From Salirhabdus euzebyi (GTDB lineage: Bacteria > Bacillota > Bacilli > Bacillales > Alkalibacillaceae): DNA of 64,000 bases. The notes under the pieces were generated by a model. It saw only the letters and a list, made by a program, of their open reading frames with translations. It made no database searches and was not told the DNA's origin. Shown here piece after piece: positions 7,605 to 16,026 of this stretch. Made by a program: the position numbers and the translations under genes. How positions within the stretch are numbered: position 1 is the stretch's first letter; each line of letters opens with the position of its first letter. The stretch spans positions 62,001 to 126,000 of the forward strand of contig NZ_JACHGH010000004.1 of assembly GCF_014207435.1 (NCBI RefSeq), in the 5' to 3' direction.

Positions 7605-8165
7605 ATGTCGAAGCTAAGACAGGTACCAAGTCAAGAGGTTGAACGTGCAGCAAGAAAATCTTTAACGGATCGTGGAGTTGTGTTAGAGGATATTGCCGAA
7701 ATAGTTTTTGAAATGCAACACCCTTATCATGAAGAATTAACAATGGAAGATTGTATGGAAAGTGTAGATCGAGTACTCGAAAAACGGGAAATCCAGCATG
7801 CAATCTTAGTAGGTATTGAATTGGATAAATTAGCAGAAAAAAAGATGTTATCGGAGCCACTACAAACCATTATAGAAACAGATGAAGGCCTTTTTGGTGT
7901 TGATGAAACTGTTGCCCTAGGAGCAGCACTAGGCTATGGTAGTATTGCAGTAACAACATACGGTCATTTAGATAAGCATAAAATCGGAATAATTAAGAAA
8001 TTGGACACGAAACGAAGCAATCATGTTCATACGTTTTTAGATGATATTGTAGCAAGTATAGCAGCAACAGCCTCTAGTCGCTTAGCCCATAAATTACGTG
8101 ATTATGAAGATAGATTATCACGGGATAAAATAGCTCGACGTGATGAGGAAGATCGCTTAAGTTAA
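7605..8165 (+). CDS. yutG: PgpA-like phosphatidylglycerophosphatase A family protein YutG
   Basis: A 186-residue cytosolic member of the PgpA-like domain family, closely resembling B. subtilis YutG. Recognisable segments are ESVDRVLEKREIQHAILVGI (residues 46-65), ETDEGLFGVDETVALG and the C-terminal HKIGIIKKLD...TFLDDIVASIAATASSRLAHK. Unlike classical PgpA it has no membrane helices, and the enzymatic role of YutG is not settled. GGAGGAGG precedes the ATG. The tail after residue 165 is very charged. It is a single gene followed by a weak terminator. Confidence 0.85.
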   Translation: MSKLRQVPSQEVERAARKSLTDRGVVLEDIAEIVFEMQHPYHEELTMEDCMESVDRVLEKREIQHAILVGIELDKLAEKKMLSEPLQTIIETDEGLFGVDETVALGAALGYGSIAVTTYGHLDKHKIGIIKKLDTKRSNHVHTFLDDIVASIAATASSRLAHKLRDYEDRLSRDKIARRDEEDRLS

Positions 8166-8492
8166 TTAGCGCTAATCAAAGTAGTGTAACATGTGTCACG
8201 GGGTCCGTTACCTATCGCCAACATAAAAAAACTAATTTAAAATGGCTATTAAATTGTATACCAATTTGTAGTCATTTTTTTTATATATTCATTTGTATAT
8301 ATTTTTATATTTTTAAATCAAATTTGCGAAATATATTGTACACTAATTAAACAAGGCAGATATCAAAAATATAAAAATTAATTGTGTATGTGTACTTCGG
8401 TTATTTATGAAAAAGAATGTAATTACACTGAAAATAAGAAGAGTTAAAAAACATTTCTCACTAATAAAAGTTAGAAGGGTAGCGTTCATTTA
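8166..8492. other. AT-rich spacer with weak terminator
   Basis: This stretch holds an imperfect stem (AATGGCTA/TAGTCATT, 8239-8284, with a run of T) that probably ends yutG. The rest is AT-rich sequence without a coding signal and contains the promoter region of the next gene. Confidence 0.4.
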
Positions 8493-8930
8493 ATGGATAT
8501 AAGAAAACCAAATGAATTAGAAATGGGAAAAATAATCGAACTATCACCACAAGCCATATTTGAGGGAACGTTAGGTGAAGTAAATCCAACGATTGAAAAA
8601 GCAAAACAACTCGTAGAACCTCTTTTACATAAAGGTAGTTATTATTTAATTTCATCAGAAAACAATGAGTTAATGGGTTGGATTCTTATAGGAGGCAGTA
8701 AAGACCAGTTTGTTAATAAACCAATTGGATTTATTTATGAATTATTTGTTGTAGATGAATATAGAGGAAAAGGTATCTCAAAGCATTTAATTAAAACAGG
8801 TGTAGAACAACTTAAACAAGAAGGATATTCCGAAATTCGTCTGAGTGTATTTGAAGGGAATCAAGCAATGAAGATATATGAAAGTCTGGGTTTTAAAAAC
8901 AGAACAATTACTATGAGTATTTCCTTATAA
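8493..8930 (+). CDS. GNAT-family N-acetyltransferase
   Basis: A 145-residue single-domain acetyltransferase. The core is visible: IGFIYELFVVDEYRGKGIS, giving beta-4 and the R-G-K-G acetyl-CoA loop (about residues 85-95), followed by the C-terminal AMKIYESLGFKNR motif typical of GNATs. A long AT-rich leader precedes it. The substrate is unknown. It is one of six GNAT genes in this window; no close pairwise similarity to the others is visible. Confidence 0.85.
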   Translation: MDIRKPNELEMGKIIELSPQAIFEGTLGEVNPTIEKAKQLVEPLLHKGSYYLISSENNELMGWILIGGSKDQFVNKPIGFIYELFVVDEYRGKGISKHLIKTGVEQLKQEGYSEIRLSVFEGNQAMKIYESLGFKNRTITMSISL

Positions 8931-9137
8931 ATAGTCTTAAATTTCCTAAACAGTATCTTTAGTTTAACAAGGGAATAAAATTTTTTTGTAAACAAAAAGT
9001 GCAACAAAATAGATAACGGACCTGTTACGCGATGTGCTAGTTTATTTGTTTATTTTCTTTTACATTGAATATTTTTAGTTTTGTCATATAATAAAAGTAA
9101 AATGTCGAAATTTTTTGACAAGAGGGGAAAATGGGGG

Positions 9138-9713
9138 ATGTATAGTATTCAAGGTGAAAGGATATTACTTCGAGATATACAAAAAGGGGATTGGCCGTCT
9201 ATTCACGCATATGCATCACAACCAATTGTTTCTCAGTATCAAGCGTGGGGTCCAAACAAAGAGGAGGACTCTCTTGCTTTCGTGGAATTAGCCATAAAAG
9301 ATGCAAAAAAATCGCCTAGAACGAGATATTTATTTGTTGCTGTAGAACAAACATATGGAAATGTAGTAGGAGCTGGAGAATTAAATATTACAAATCTAGC
9401 ACATATGAATGGAGAAATCGGTTATGTTGTCCATCCGGATTTTTGGGGAAAAGGATACGGGACAGAAGTAGCAAAACTTTTGCTTCATTTTGCATTTGAA
9501 ACCATTAAGCTTCACCGAATTTCAGCTACCTGTGATCCTCGAAATTATGCTTCCGAATCAATATTGAAAAAGGTAGGTATGATTTATGAAGGAAGGTTAC
9601 GGGAGGATATGCAAATAAAAGGTGGAAGAAGGGACTCCCTTCTATATGGTATGCTCCAGCGGGAATGGAACAAAACAATTCATATTGTAGATGCAAAGGG
9701 ATCTTACTTATAA
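9138..9713 (+). CDS. RimJ/RimL-type GNAT acetyltransferase
   Basis: A 191-residue protein of the group that acetylates ribosomal protein N-termini and small amines. It has the characteristic N-terminal GERILLRDIQKGDW and EIGYVVHPDFWGKGYGTE (acetyl-CoA loop), then HRISATCDPRNYASESILKKVGMIYEGRLRED, the conserved C-terminal part of the family, quoted here in two overlapping pieces. I place the start at ATG 9138 (MYSIQGER), 10 bases after AGAGGGG; an upstream in-frame ATG at 9102 would add 12 poorly conserved residues. It is monocistronic. Confidence 0.85.
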   Translation: MYSIQGERILLRDIQKGDWPSIHAYASQPIVSQYQAWGPNKEEDSLAFVELAIKDAKKSPRTRYLFVAVEQTYGNVVGAGELNITNLAHMNGEIGYVVHPDFWGKGYGTEVAKLLLHFAFETIKLHRISATCDPRNYASESILKKVGMIYEGRLREDMQIKGGRRDSLLYGMLQREWNKTIHIVDAKGSYL

Positions 9714-9826
9714 GATTCCTTTTTTAGTTTGCATCATAAAGAATTTTTAAAGCTTCATTTTTGAGTAAATCTTCCTTTTACAACAAACAATAAGTAAAAA
9801 ATGTCTGATTGAACAAGGAGGATACG

Positions 9827-10615
9827 ATGAAAAAAGGTAAGCAACAGAATATTTTTAAAGGGGTTGTATTTCTAGCTCTTTGTTTATTTTTCACTCCACA
9901 AGAACGAATACAAGCTGAATCTATCGCTGAAATAATTGCAGCTACGGACAAAAAAAGTGCAGAAATAGAATTTAAAAAGGTAAAGGATAAAAAAACAGCG
10001 TATGAGATAGATATTAAAATACCTGTATTTCATAATATGAAGGACATGCTTTTTCAAATGAAGTTAAATCACGAGTTAAAAAAGAGAGCTAATGAAGAAA
10101 AGAAAGAATTTATAAAGGAAGCAAAGGAAAAAGAAAAAAAAGCCAAAGGGAAAAAATATTCGTTTAAGCAGCATAAACTTGTAGTGAATCCTAAAGTAAT
10201 GATGAATAGTAAAATTATTTCATTAATGAGTGAAAATTACGTGTATAAAGGTGAGAATAATGAGGAGCAAAAAATTAATACATTAAACATATGGAATGGA
10301 AAACAGGGAAAGGTATTAACATTTGCTTCTATTTTTGATGAAGACGCAGATTATAAAGCGGAAATAAACAATATAATAGCAAAGCAAATAGAGGCTAGAA
10401 AAGAGAATGGTGAATCCAACCTTAAAGGAATTGACAACTTTAAATCTGTAAAGAAAAATCAAAAGTATTATCTTAAAGAAAACACAGTAGTGGTTATATT
10501 TGAACAATTTGAACAGCCATTGGGATATGTAGGTGTTCCATCCTTCTCCATACCAGTCCAAGAGATAGAAAATATTATAAGACCAGATATATACAGGGTA
10601 TTAATGAATAATTAG
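9827..10615 (+). CDS. Secreted DUF3298/RsiV-like protein
   Basis: A 262-residue protein with an N-terminal signal sequence (basic KKGKQQNIFKG followed by VVFLALCLFF, likely cleavage after IQA). The secreted part is lysine-rich and matches the DUF4163 plus DUF3298 layout found in RsiV and PdaC: an early beta segment (AYEIDIKIPVF), a NTLNIWNGKQGKVLTF region, and the C-terminal VVVIFEQFEQPLGYVGVPSF motif. That motif corresponds to the lysozyme-binding half in RsiV, but there is no cytosolic anti-sigma domain and no sigma gene beside it, so this is a free-standing secreted relative. The ATG at 9827 is chosen because of AAGGAGG at 9815-9821. Confidence 0.75.
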   Translation: MKKGKQQNIFKGVVFLALCLFFTPQERIQAESIAEIIAATDKKSAEIEFKKVKDKKTAYEIDIKIPVFHNMKDMLFQMKLNHELKKRANEEKKEFIKEAKEKEKKAKGKKYSFKQHKLVVNPKVMMNSKIISLMSENYVYKGENNEEQKINTLNIWNGKQGKVLTFASIFDEDADYKAEINNIIAKQIEARKENGESNLKGIDNFKSVKKNQKYYLKENTVVVIFEQFEQPLGYVGVPSFSIPVQEIENIIRPDIYRVLMNN

Positions 10616-10619
10616 AAGC

Positions 10620-10658
10620 TTAACTCCTTTCCAAATTGAAAATGGGAAAGGAGTTTTT
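10620..10658 (+). terminator. Terminator after the DUF3298 gene
   Basis: The arms AACTCCTTTCC and GGAAAGGAGTT form a perfect stem followed by T residues. Confidence 0.85.
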
Positions 10659-11034
10659 GTAGGCACTTTATTGTTTAATCGTAGGAACAGCTTTCAAAAA
10701 GCAATAGTAACCTAATTTTTACATGAAGTGGACGCTATTCCATCGCTAACGGCAAAATACCTCGCTTACGCTTGCACGGCCCCTTTTCTTAGTGACTTGC
10801 TGTTTCTAAGTAATAATAGTACATATGGTCAACGTATGAAGATTTCTATAACGTAACGTATTATATTTTAACTTTGTTTGCTCTAAATCCATTAATTTCC
10901 GTAGTGAGTTGAATTCACTCATAAGTTATGTTGCATGATAATCGATTGATTTATAAGCTAAAAATTTCTTTAAAAAAGCCAATTTTTAAATTTTAATCCT
11001 TTAGATTGGTAAACTTTTTTATTTTTTTGAAATT
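10659..11034. other. Non-coding spacer with possible repeat remnant
   Basis: About 375 bases without a credible gene. Around 10735-10790 there is a GC-richer patch (ATTCCATCGCTAACGGCA, GCTTACGCTTGCACGGCC) that could be a decayed copy of one of the dispersed repeats; similarity is too short to be sure. Confidence 0.3.
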
Positions 11035-11063
11035 TTGACTGTCGAAATATGTTAAAATATGCT
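11035..11063 (+). promoter_or_regulatory. Candidate sigma-A promoter of the zinc-ribbon operon
   Basis: TTGACT (11035-11040) and TATGCT (11058-11063) with a 17-bp spacer lie about 60 bases upstream of the TTG start at 11125. Confidence 0.45.
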
Positions 11064-11124
11064 TGTCATTATTTTGTAATAAAAAGTATTCTATGAAAAT
11101 TTCATACGAAAAGGGGGAGTATAC

Positions 11125-12558
11125 TTGGAGCATTGTCAAAATTGTGGATCTGAGCTTAAAAAGAATGCAAAGTTTTGTACAAGCTGTGGAGAAGTTGTTC
11201 CAGAACCTGTACATATTCAAGAAGAAATTAAACCTGAGAAGCGTTCGAAAGAAAAGGCTCCAAATAAGCAAAAACGTATTTTTCTATTTTTTTTCGTACC
11301 AGTAATTTTGCTTACTTTACTAGTTTTTGGTGGGTATGCATACGGTGATTATGTTACAAATCCAGAACGACAAATTAGTAATTTTGAGGAAGCGGTAAAG
11401 AGTAAAAGTGTAGATGAGCTAACTCCACTGATTTCTACACATTTTCCATCTATGAAACTAGGGAATGCTGAGATTTCACAAATGATTGATTTCTTGCAAA
11501 AAAATCCTGGGGAACTGAACGCACTAGTCGAACAGTTTAAGCAAGAGGTAAAGGATCAAAGCCTAGCGAATGGAGATGGATGGATTCATCTTAAAAAAGA
11601 TGGAAAGCAACTTTTGATTTTTGATAAATTTACTTTTGAATTACAACCAGTTTTTCTTCTCGTTTCTTCTAATTTTACGAATACACAAATAGATATAAAT
11701 GGTGAAGAAGGTGGAGTATTTCGAAACGAGCAAAGTCCGGTTAAAATTGGTCCTTTGACTCCAGGGGAACACGTGGTAAATGGTGCTTATAATGGCCCAT
11801 ATGGGGAATACGAAAAAGAAGTAACGGTAAATACGTATGACTTTGGTCTTGCTGATGTTCCTTTACAAATTACATTTGATGGTCATTACGTAACATTAAA
11901 CTCAAACCTAAAACAAAGTACGCTATACGTTAACGGTGTTGATACGTATCAAACTTTAGGTGAAACAGGTCAATATGGACCAATTACGATGGATGGTTCT
12001 ATGACTTTTCAAGCAGGCTATGAATACCCATGGGGTTTTGCTGTTTCGGATGTTGTAACAGTAGACTCTCCTGATATAACGGAAATTACATTAAACATTG
12101 ATCCGGTAAATGATTTTTTACAAGATTCACTTATGTATTCCATTGACCACCATGTAATGGAATGGATAGATGCTTATACGTATATGGATACTTCTTATTT
12201 TTCCTATATGTTAAATGAAGATTATTTACGCAAAACACAAGAAAATTTTGACACTATGTATGAGGATGATTTTCGCTTTCAAGGTACAGTTGAAAAAGTT
12301 GTATATGATTTAGATAGTGTCACTGTGGAAGAATTACCTAATGGGACGTATGAAGCTAAAATTTTAGCAGAGTTAACTTTTGATTCAGGTTATTATCCTC
12401 TAGGGCAAGACCCAGCGGATCATCCTACAGAATTAACATCATATGTTTGGGAATATACCCTAGAGTACTATGAATATACTAACGATTGGTATATTACGGA
12501 TAGTATAGAGGTAGATGAATTAAGTTCTAGCAATTTGGTTGAACACCCGTTTCGATAG
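11125..12558 (+). CDS. TcaA-like zinc-ribbon membrane protein
   Basis: A 477-residue protein resembling staphylococcal TcaA and B. subtilis YvbJ. The N-terminus is a double-CxxC zinc ribbon (HCQNCGSELKKNAKFCTSCG, residues 3-22). It is followed by a basic linker, one transmembrane helix (about residues 55-75, FFVPVILLTLLVFGGYAY) and a large extracytoplasmic part. That part contains an NPERQISNFEEAVKSKSVDEL helical domain, repeated beta domains with PVKIGPLTPGEHVV, and a C-terminal NTF2-like region. TcaA proteins affect cell-wall antibiotic responses; a similar envelope role here is inference. It starts with TTG after GGGGGAG. It is first of three neighbouring zinc-ribbon genes. Confidence 0.85.
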   Translation: MEHCQNCGSELKKNAKFCTSCGEVVPEPVHIQEEIKPEKRSKEKAPNKQKRIFLFFFVPVILLTLLVFGGYAYGDYVTNPERQISNFEEAVKSKSVDELTPLISTHFPSMKLGNAEISQMIDFLQKNPGELNALVEQFKQEVKDQSLANGDGWIHLKKDGKQLLIFDKFTFELQPVFLLVSSNFTNTQIDINGEEGGVFRNEQSPVKIGPLTPGEHVVNGAYNGPYGEYEKEVTVNTYDFGLADVPLQITFDGHYVTLNSNLKQSTLYVNGVDTYQTLGETGQYGPITMDGSMTFQAGYEYPWGFAVSDVVTVDSPDITEITLNIDPVNDFLQDSLMYSIDHHVMEWIDAYTYMDTSYFSYMLNEDYLRKTQENFDTMYEDDFRFQGTVEKVVYDLDSVTVEELPNGTYEAKILAELTFDSGYYPLGQDPADHPTELTSYVWEYTLEYYEYTNDWYITDSIEVDELSSSNLVEHPFR

Positions 12559-12655
12559 GATTTATTTGTTACGTGAGTACATGTTTGCTTTCTTTAGGAC
12601 TACTGATAAAGCTTGCATTACTTAATATAAAAACATTAAGGAAGGATTGGTAATT

Positions 12656-13141
12656 TTGAGTAATATAGATTCCAAATTCACAGAAGGTGTTTCCAAGTTA
12701 CAAGGTGGTTTACAACAAGGAAAGCAAAAATTTCAAAATGCTCAAGAAGCACAGAAGGTAAAGCGAAATATTGCCCACCTCTCCAATCAAAAAGGGAAGT
12801 TACTTATTGAATTAGGACAAGCATTATATTTTGAATATCGGAAAGGTGCAATTGTTAACGAAGAAATTACTAATCGTGCAGCTGCAATTGAAGAATTAGA
12901 TGTTACTTTACATCAACAATTAACACTTTTAAATGAACTAACTAGTAGCAAAGATGAAGGTTTTGCTTGTGAATGTGGAACCTCCTTATCCCATGCGGAT
13001 CAATTTTGTCCTAATTGTGGGACAAAGGTTGTAAAACCAGAAGAAGAAATTAAAGAAACAAAGGTTTGTAACAGCTGTAGTCAAGAAATTCCATTTGATG
13101 CTAATTTTTGTAACGTATGTGGGAGTAAGGCACATTCATAA
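12656..13141 (+). CDS. Coiled-coil protein with C-terminal double zinc ribbon
   Basis: A 161-residue soluble protein. Residues 1-100 are helical and Gln/Lys-rich, probably a coiled coil. Residues 104-125 hold one zinc ribbon (CECGTSLSHADQFCPNCG) and residues 138-157 a second (CNSCSQEIPFDANFCNVCG). The TTG at 12656 is preferred because AAGGAAGGA (12638-12645) is ten bases away; the TTG at 12647 is too close. It lies 97 bases after the TcaA-like gene and 17 bases before the next zinc-ribbon gene, so an operon is likely. The function is unknown. Confidence 0.75.
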   Translation: MSNIDSKFTEGVSKLQGGLQQGKQKFQNAQEAQKVKRNIAHLSNQKGKLLIELGQALYFEYRKGAIVNEEITNRAAAIEELDVTLHQQLTLLNELTSSKDEGFACECGTSLSHADQFCPNCGTKVVKPEEEIKETKVCNSCSQEIPFDANFCNVCGSKAHS

Positions 13142-13158
13142 AGAAGGGAGAGAGCAGA

Positions 13159-14709
13159 TTGATTTATTGTAATCAATGTGGAACAGCAAATAACGATTCA
13201 GCAATGTACTGTACTCATGATGGTCATCCCCTTAAATCAGTTACACTAGAGGGTTCCGTTAGTGTTAAAGAAAGCAAATTTTGTGGACAATGTGGGCAAC
13301 AAAATATACCGGGTTCTATTTATTGTAGACACTGTGGCTTATCGCTAGAAAAGGTTAGTGCTGAAAGCAAGGCAGTTAACAAAACGTCCGTTCAAACTTC
13401 TACGAGAAGTACTGGTAATTTTCAAGTTGGACATTTACTAGGAAACTTTCAAAATATGCAGCTTTTTAAGACGGCTCTAACAGGAGTAATTATTTCTATT
13501 TTAATCGTTTTAATGGGTAGCTTCATATTAAGTAAAATTTCTGAGGATAATGCATTAGAAAGTTTAAGTGCTTTAGGAGTAGAATCACCTACTGCTATTT
13601 ATGAAGAATTTTTCTATCAAGCAGGTCCATATATTGATTATGAGGATATGGAGAGAGTAGAAAAGAAATTAAATCCTTATAGTACAGTGAACATGGTAAT
13701 GCTATCGAATTTCGTAAACCAAGATTTCGTTTTGCAATCAAAAAGTTATCCTGATGAAGGTATTGATTTAAATGTAAATCTAGGTCTGATGTTTTATGTA
13801 TTCTTGCCTATTTTAGCACTATTCCTAGCAGGAGTTTATGTGAAATCAGCATTTCCAAATATATCCATTACTAATAAAGCATCCATTTCGGTGTATATTG
13901 GTTTATTGTATGGCCTATTCTTAGGTGTGTTAAGCTTTTTCGCAGGATTCTCGTTTAACTTTTCTGCATTTGAAGACTCCATACGCTTTGCGAATGACTA
14001 CTCGTTCATCCATGCAGTGTTCAATGGGGTCGTGTTAGGATCTGTTTTTAGTTTCTTAGGCTCATTTAAGAAAGAAGATGTTAGATCACAATTTTCCTAT
14101 GGGGATTATGTGAAGAAAGGTGCAACTACTTTCTTACTAGTCTTTGCTGTAGTTGGACTAATTACATCGGTTGCAACATACTTCATTGTATCTAATAATA
14201 TGTTTACAAAGTTTCTTTTTGAAAATGTACCATTTGTCGAATTATTAGTGGTATTATTCCAATTTAGTATTTATGTCCTAAACATTACGATGTTTAACAC
14301 ATTTAAGATCCAAGCGAGTGGAGAAGGTGGAATGGGTGGAGAGCTTAAGTTCTCTCTTTTCGGACCATCTGGTGACTTCGAAGCACATCGTACGTTTGGT
14401 TTCTTAGATGATAAGATGATCTATTTGTTCCTTTTAGCTATTATTACAGCAGCTATTTTTGTATGGGTAGGTAAGAAACTAGCGAGTGGGGATCTTCTGA
14501 GAAACGTCCTTATATTTAGTGTGATTTTCGCTGTTATTTTCACCTTCTTTACAGCAAATGTAAGTATTTACGTAGAAGGATTAATGGACTATGAGCGTGG
14601 TAAAATCTTTGCCGGGTTCTCTCTAATTCAAACTTTTATCGTTAGTTTGATTTATAGTGGTATTTTAAGTTTCATCGGTGCAAAGTTTTTAGGAGAGAAA
14701 AATAGTTAA
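13159..14709 (+). CDS. Zinc-ribbon polytopic membrane protein
   Basis: A 516-residue protein not recognised as a named family. The N-terminal 60 residues carry two ribbon-like metal sites (CNQCGTANNDSAMYC with His in place of one Cys, and CGQCGQQNIPGSIYCRHCG). After a serine/threonine-rich linker there are about nine membrane helices, beginning near residue 108 (TGVIISILIVLMGSFIL) and ending with FIVSLIYSGILSFIGAKFL. Between helices 1 and 2 an extracytoplasmic loop of about 90 residues is predicted. It starts with TTG after AAGGGAG. Zinc ribbons on a membrane protein suggest a cytosolic interaction module. It is third in a probable operon with the TcaA-like gene. Confidence 0.7.
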   Translation: MIYCNQCGTANNDSAMYCTHDGHPLKSVTLEGSVSVKESKFCGQCGQQNIPGSIYCRHCGLSLEKVSAESKAVNKTSVQTSTRSTGNFQVGHLLGNFQNMQLFKTALTGVIISILIVLMGSFILSKISEDNALESLSALGVESPTAIYEEFFYQAGPYIDYEDMERVEKKLNPYSTVNMVMLSNFVNQDFVLQSKSYPDEGIDLNVNLGLMFYVFLPILALFLAGVYVKSAFPNISITNKASISVYIGLLYGLFLGVLSFFAGFSFNFSAFEDSIRFANDYSFIHAVFNGVVLGSVFSFLGSFKKEDVRSQFSYGDYVKKGATTFLLVFAVVGLITSVATYFIVSNNMFTKFLFENVPFVELLVVLFQFSIYVLNITMFNTFKIQASGEGGMGGELKFSLFGPSGDFEAHRTFGFLDDKMIYLFLLAIITAAIFVWVGKKLASGDLLRNVLIFSVIFAVIFTFFTANVSIYVEGLMDYERGKIFAGFSLIQTFIVSLIYSGILSFIGAKFLGEKNS

Positions 14710-14724
14710 TAACTAAAATAAATT

Positions 14725-14770
14725 AAGCGGCTTTAGCTCAATATTCCATTGGGCTAAGGCCGTTTATTTT
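14725..14770 (+). terminator. Terminator of the zinc-ribbon operon
   Basis: The arms GCGGCTTTAGCTCAA and TTGGGCTAAGGCCG form a long stem with mismatches, followed by a T-rich tract. Confidence 0.75.
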
Positions 14771-15199
14771 TTTGGTGTCTTTCATGATTATAAAAATGGA
14801 TGTATTCATCTATCGCAGTGTAAGTTCTTCATATGTCTTAACACAAATGCCAGAACGTAATCCAACCACTTTCATCAATATCGATAGATTCTTTTATGAT
14901 TAAGCTTCTCCTCGAACTTTCTATTCATGTGAAGGGTCATTTGACGATAATCAAATAGGCCATCAATTTTTTCATGAAGAAATTTCATCTCGTTGATTAT
15001 TTCTTTATTCAGTATTTCTCTAGATGAAGAGTAAGATTTATCCATTTAGCAACCTCGCGTATAGAATTTCCCAGATAGACAATCTTTAATGGCAGCTATC
15101 TCAATCCCACATTATATTTTGATTCCAGACATATGTTGAATAATGCTTATTCCTACAATATCTCGTATTTCTCTTTGCAGAGTAAGATCTTCTAGACAT
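14764..15199 (-). pseudogene. Decayed IS3-family transposase (orfA and orfB remnants)
   Basis: Reading the minus strand, three fragments of an IS3-type element appear in the correct order. An OrfA start at 15199 reads MSRRSYSAK and, after a one-base shift, EKYEIL. An open frame at 14875-15045 contains YRQMTLHMNRKFEEKLNHKR, matching the HTH_21 part of OrfB. The OrfB C-terminus AIDEYIHFYNHERHQKK ends at a TAA at 14764-14766. Frameshifts, stops and large internal deletions separate the pieces, so no active transposase remains. The catalytic DDE core is missing. Confidence 0.75.
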
Positions 15200-15207
15200 A
15201 ATAAATA

Positions 15208-15261
15208 CTCCCCCATAAGTAGCCAGATGTTTATTTTTTAATCTGTCTACCTATAGGGGAG
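15208..15261. repeat. Hairpin over the transposase ribosome binding site
   Basis: CTCCCCCATAAGTAGCCAGA (from 15208) and a 21-base partner ending at 15261 pair with only about two mismatches. On the minus strand the second arm contains GGGGGAG, the ribosome binding site of the orfA remnant. IS elements often carry such protective hairpins. Confidence 0.6.
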
Positions 15262-15335
15262 CATATCAATGTTGGCGAATTTTTAAAATTATTGAAGTAA
15301 GTTAATTAGTTTATTCGTGATTTGATGACATCTTC

Positions 15336-15947
15336 CTAAAAGCTGTGCATGCGAGTGTGTTTCATGTTATTTGCAATCGTTATAAGCTCTTTTTTTTGTG
15401 TTTCATATGTAGATTGATGCGAATCAAAGTCATCTGTTGAATGGATGATATACATTAGTGTGTATTCTATTTCATTTTCGTCCCATGTTAATATACTAGA
15501 GCCTGAACGGTAATAAAAGTGAGCTATTCTCCCATCATCTAATAGTACTTTATTTTGTTTTGTGTCAAGCATGTCATAGTTGTTAAAGTTTCTTGCTTCC
15601 AAGATTAGCAACTTATTGTTTTTTTGGCTTTTAGAATCTTGCATATAGGGAACTTCTATCATTACTCTATTGCCTTCACCATCCCAATCGGTAATAGTTA
15701 CTTTTTCTTGTCCAGTAGATTCAAATGGGATATAAGATGGTATTTTAACAGGAAATGGAATGCTTTCTTGTGCAACTTTTATGGAGACGGGCTTATATAT
15801 TTTAATTCGTCCATGTTCCGGACTGTTACTGGAGAGTACTAATTTGGATGTATCTAAAGATGAAGGAATTGCCATCAATTCATTGAATAGGAACCAAATA
15901 GCAAATGCTCCTAGTAATAATAGTGGAAGTATTGCTTTTGTTTTCAT
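15336..15947 (-). CDS. Membrane-anchored hypothetical protein
   Basis: A 203-residue protein with one N-terminal hydrophobic segment (AILPLLLLGAFAIWFLFNEL) acting as signal anchor, and a beta-rich extracytoplasmic domain. The segment FPVKIPSYIPFESTGQEKVT followed by WDGEGNRVMIEVPY and the late YRSGSSILTWDENEIEYTL resembles DUF4367-type domains found on anti-sigma factors and lipoproteins; this comparison is from memory. It lies 79 bases upstream of the IS remnant hairpin and downstream of the lipoprotein gene at 16027. The function is unknown. Confidence 0.65.
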   Translation of the reverse strand: MKTKAILPLLLLGAFAIWFLFNELMAIPSSLDTSKLVLSSNSPEHGRIKIYKPVSIKVAQESIPFPVKIPSYIPFESTGQEKVTITDWDGEGNRVMIEVPYMQDSKSQKNNKLLILEARNFNNYDMLDTKQNKVLLDDGRIAHFYYRSGSSILTWDENEIEYTLMYIIHSTDDFDSHQSTYETQKKELITIANNMKHTRMHSF

Positions 15948-15967
15948 CGAATTCTCCTCCGTCTATT

Positions 15968-16009
15968 AGAGAAAAGAGTATGTATTCAGAAATTGAATGC
16001 ATACTCTAG
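15968..16009 (-). terminator. Terminator of the SH3b/C39 lipoprotein gene
   Basis: On the minus strand AGAGTATGCATTCA and TGAATACATACTCT form a stem with one mismatch, followed by TTTTCT. Confidence 0.6.
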
Positions 16010-16026
16010 TAGTTTTAAGTGGAAAG

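Noticed and set aside
8190..8220. Possible T-box or riboswitch near GGGGTCCGTTACC
   Set aside because: Only short GC-rich words; no T-box sequence (TGGNACC type) or aptamer motif could be built.
10690..10800. Extra copy of the composite repeat
   Set aside because: Shared words are too few and scattered to claim homology; noted only as possible remnant.
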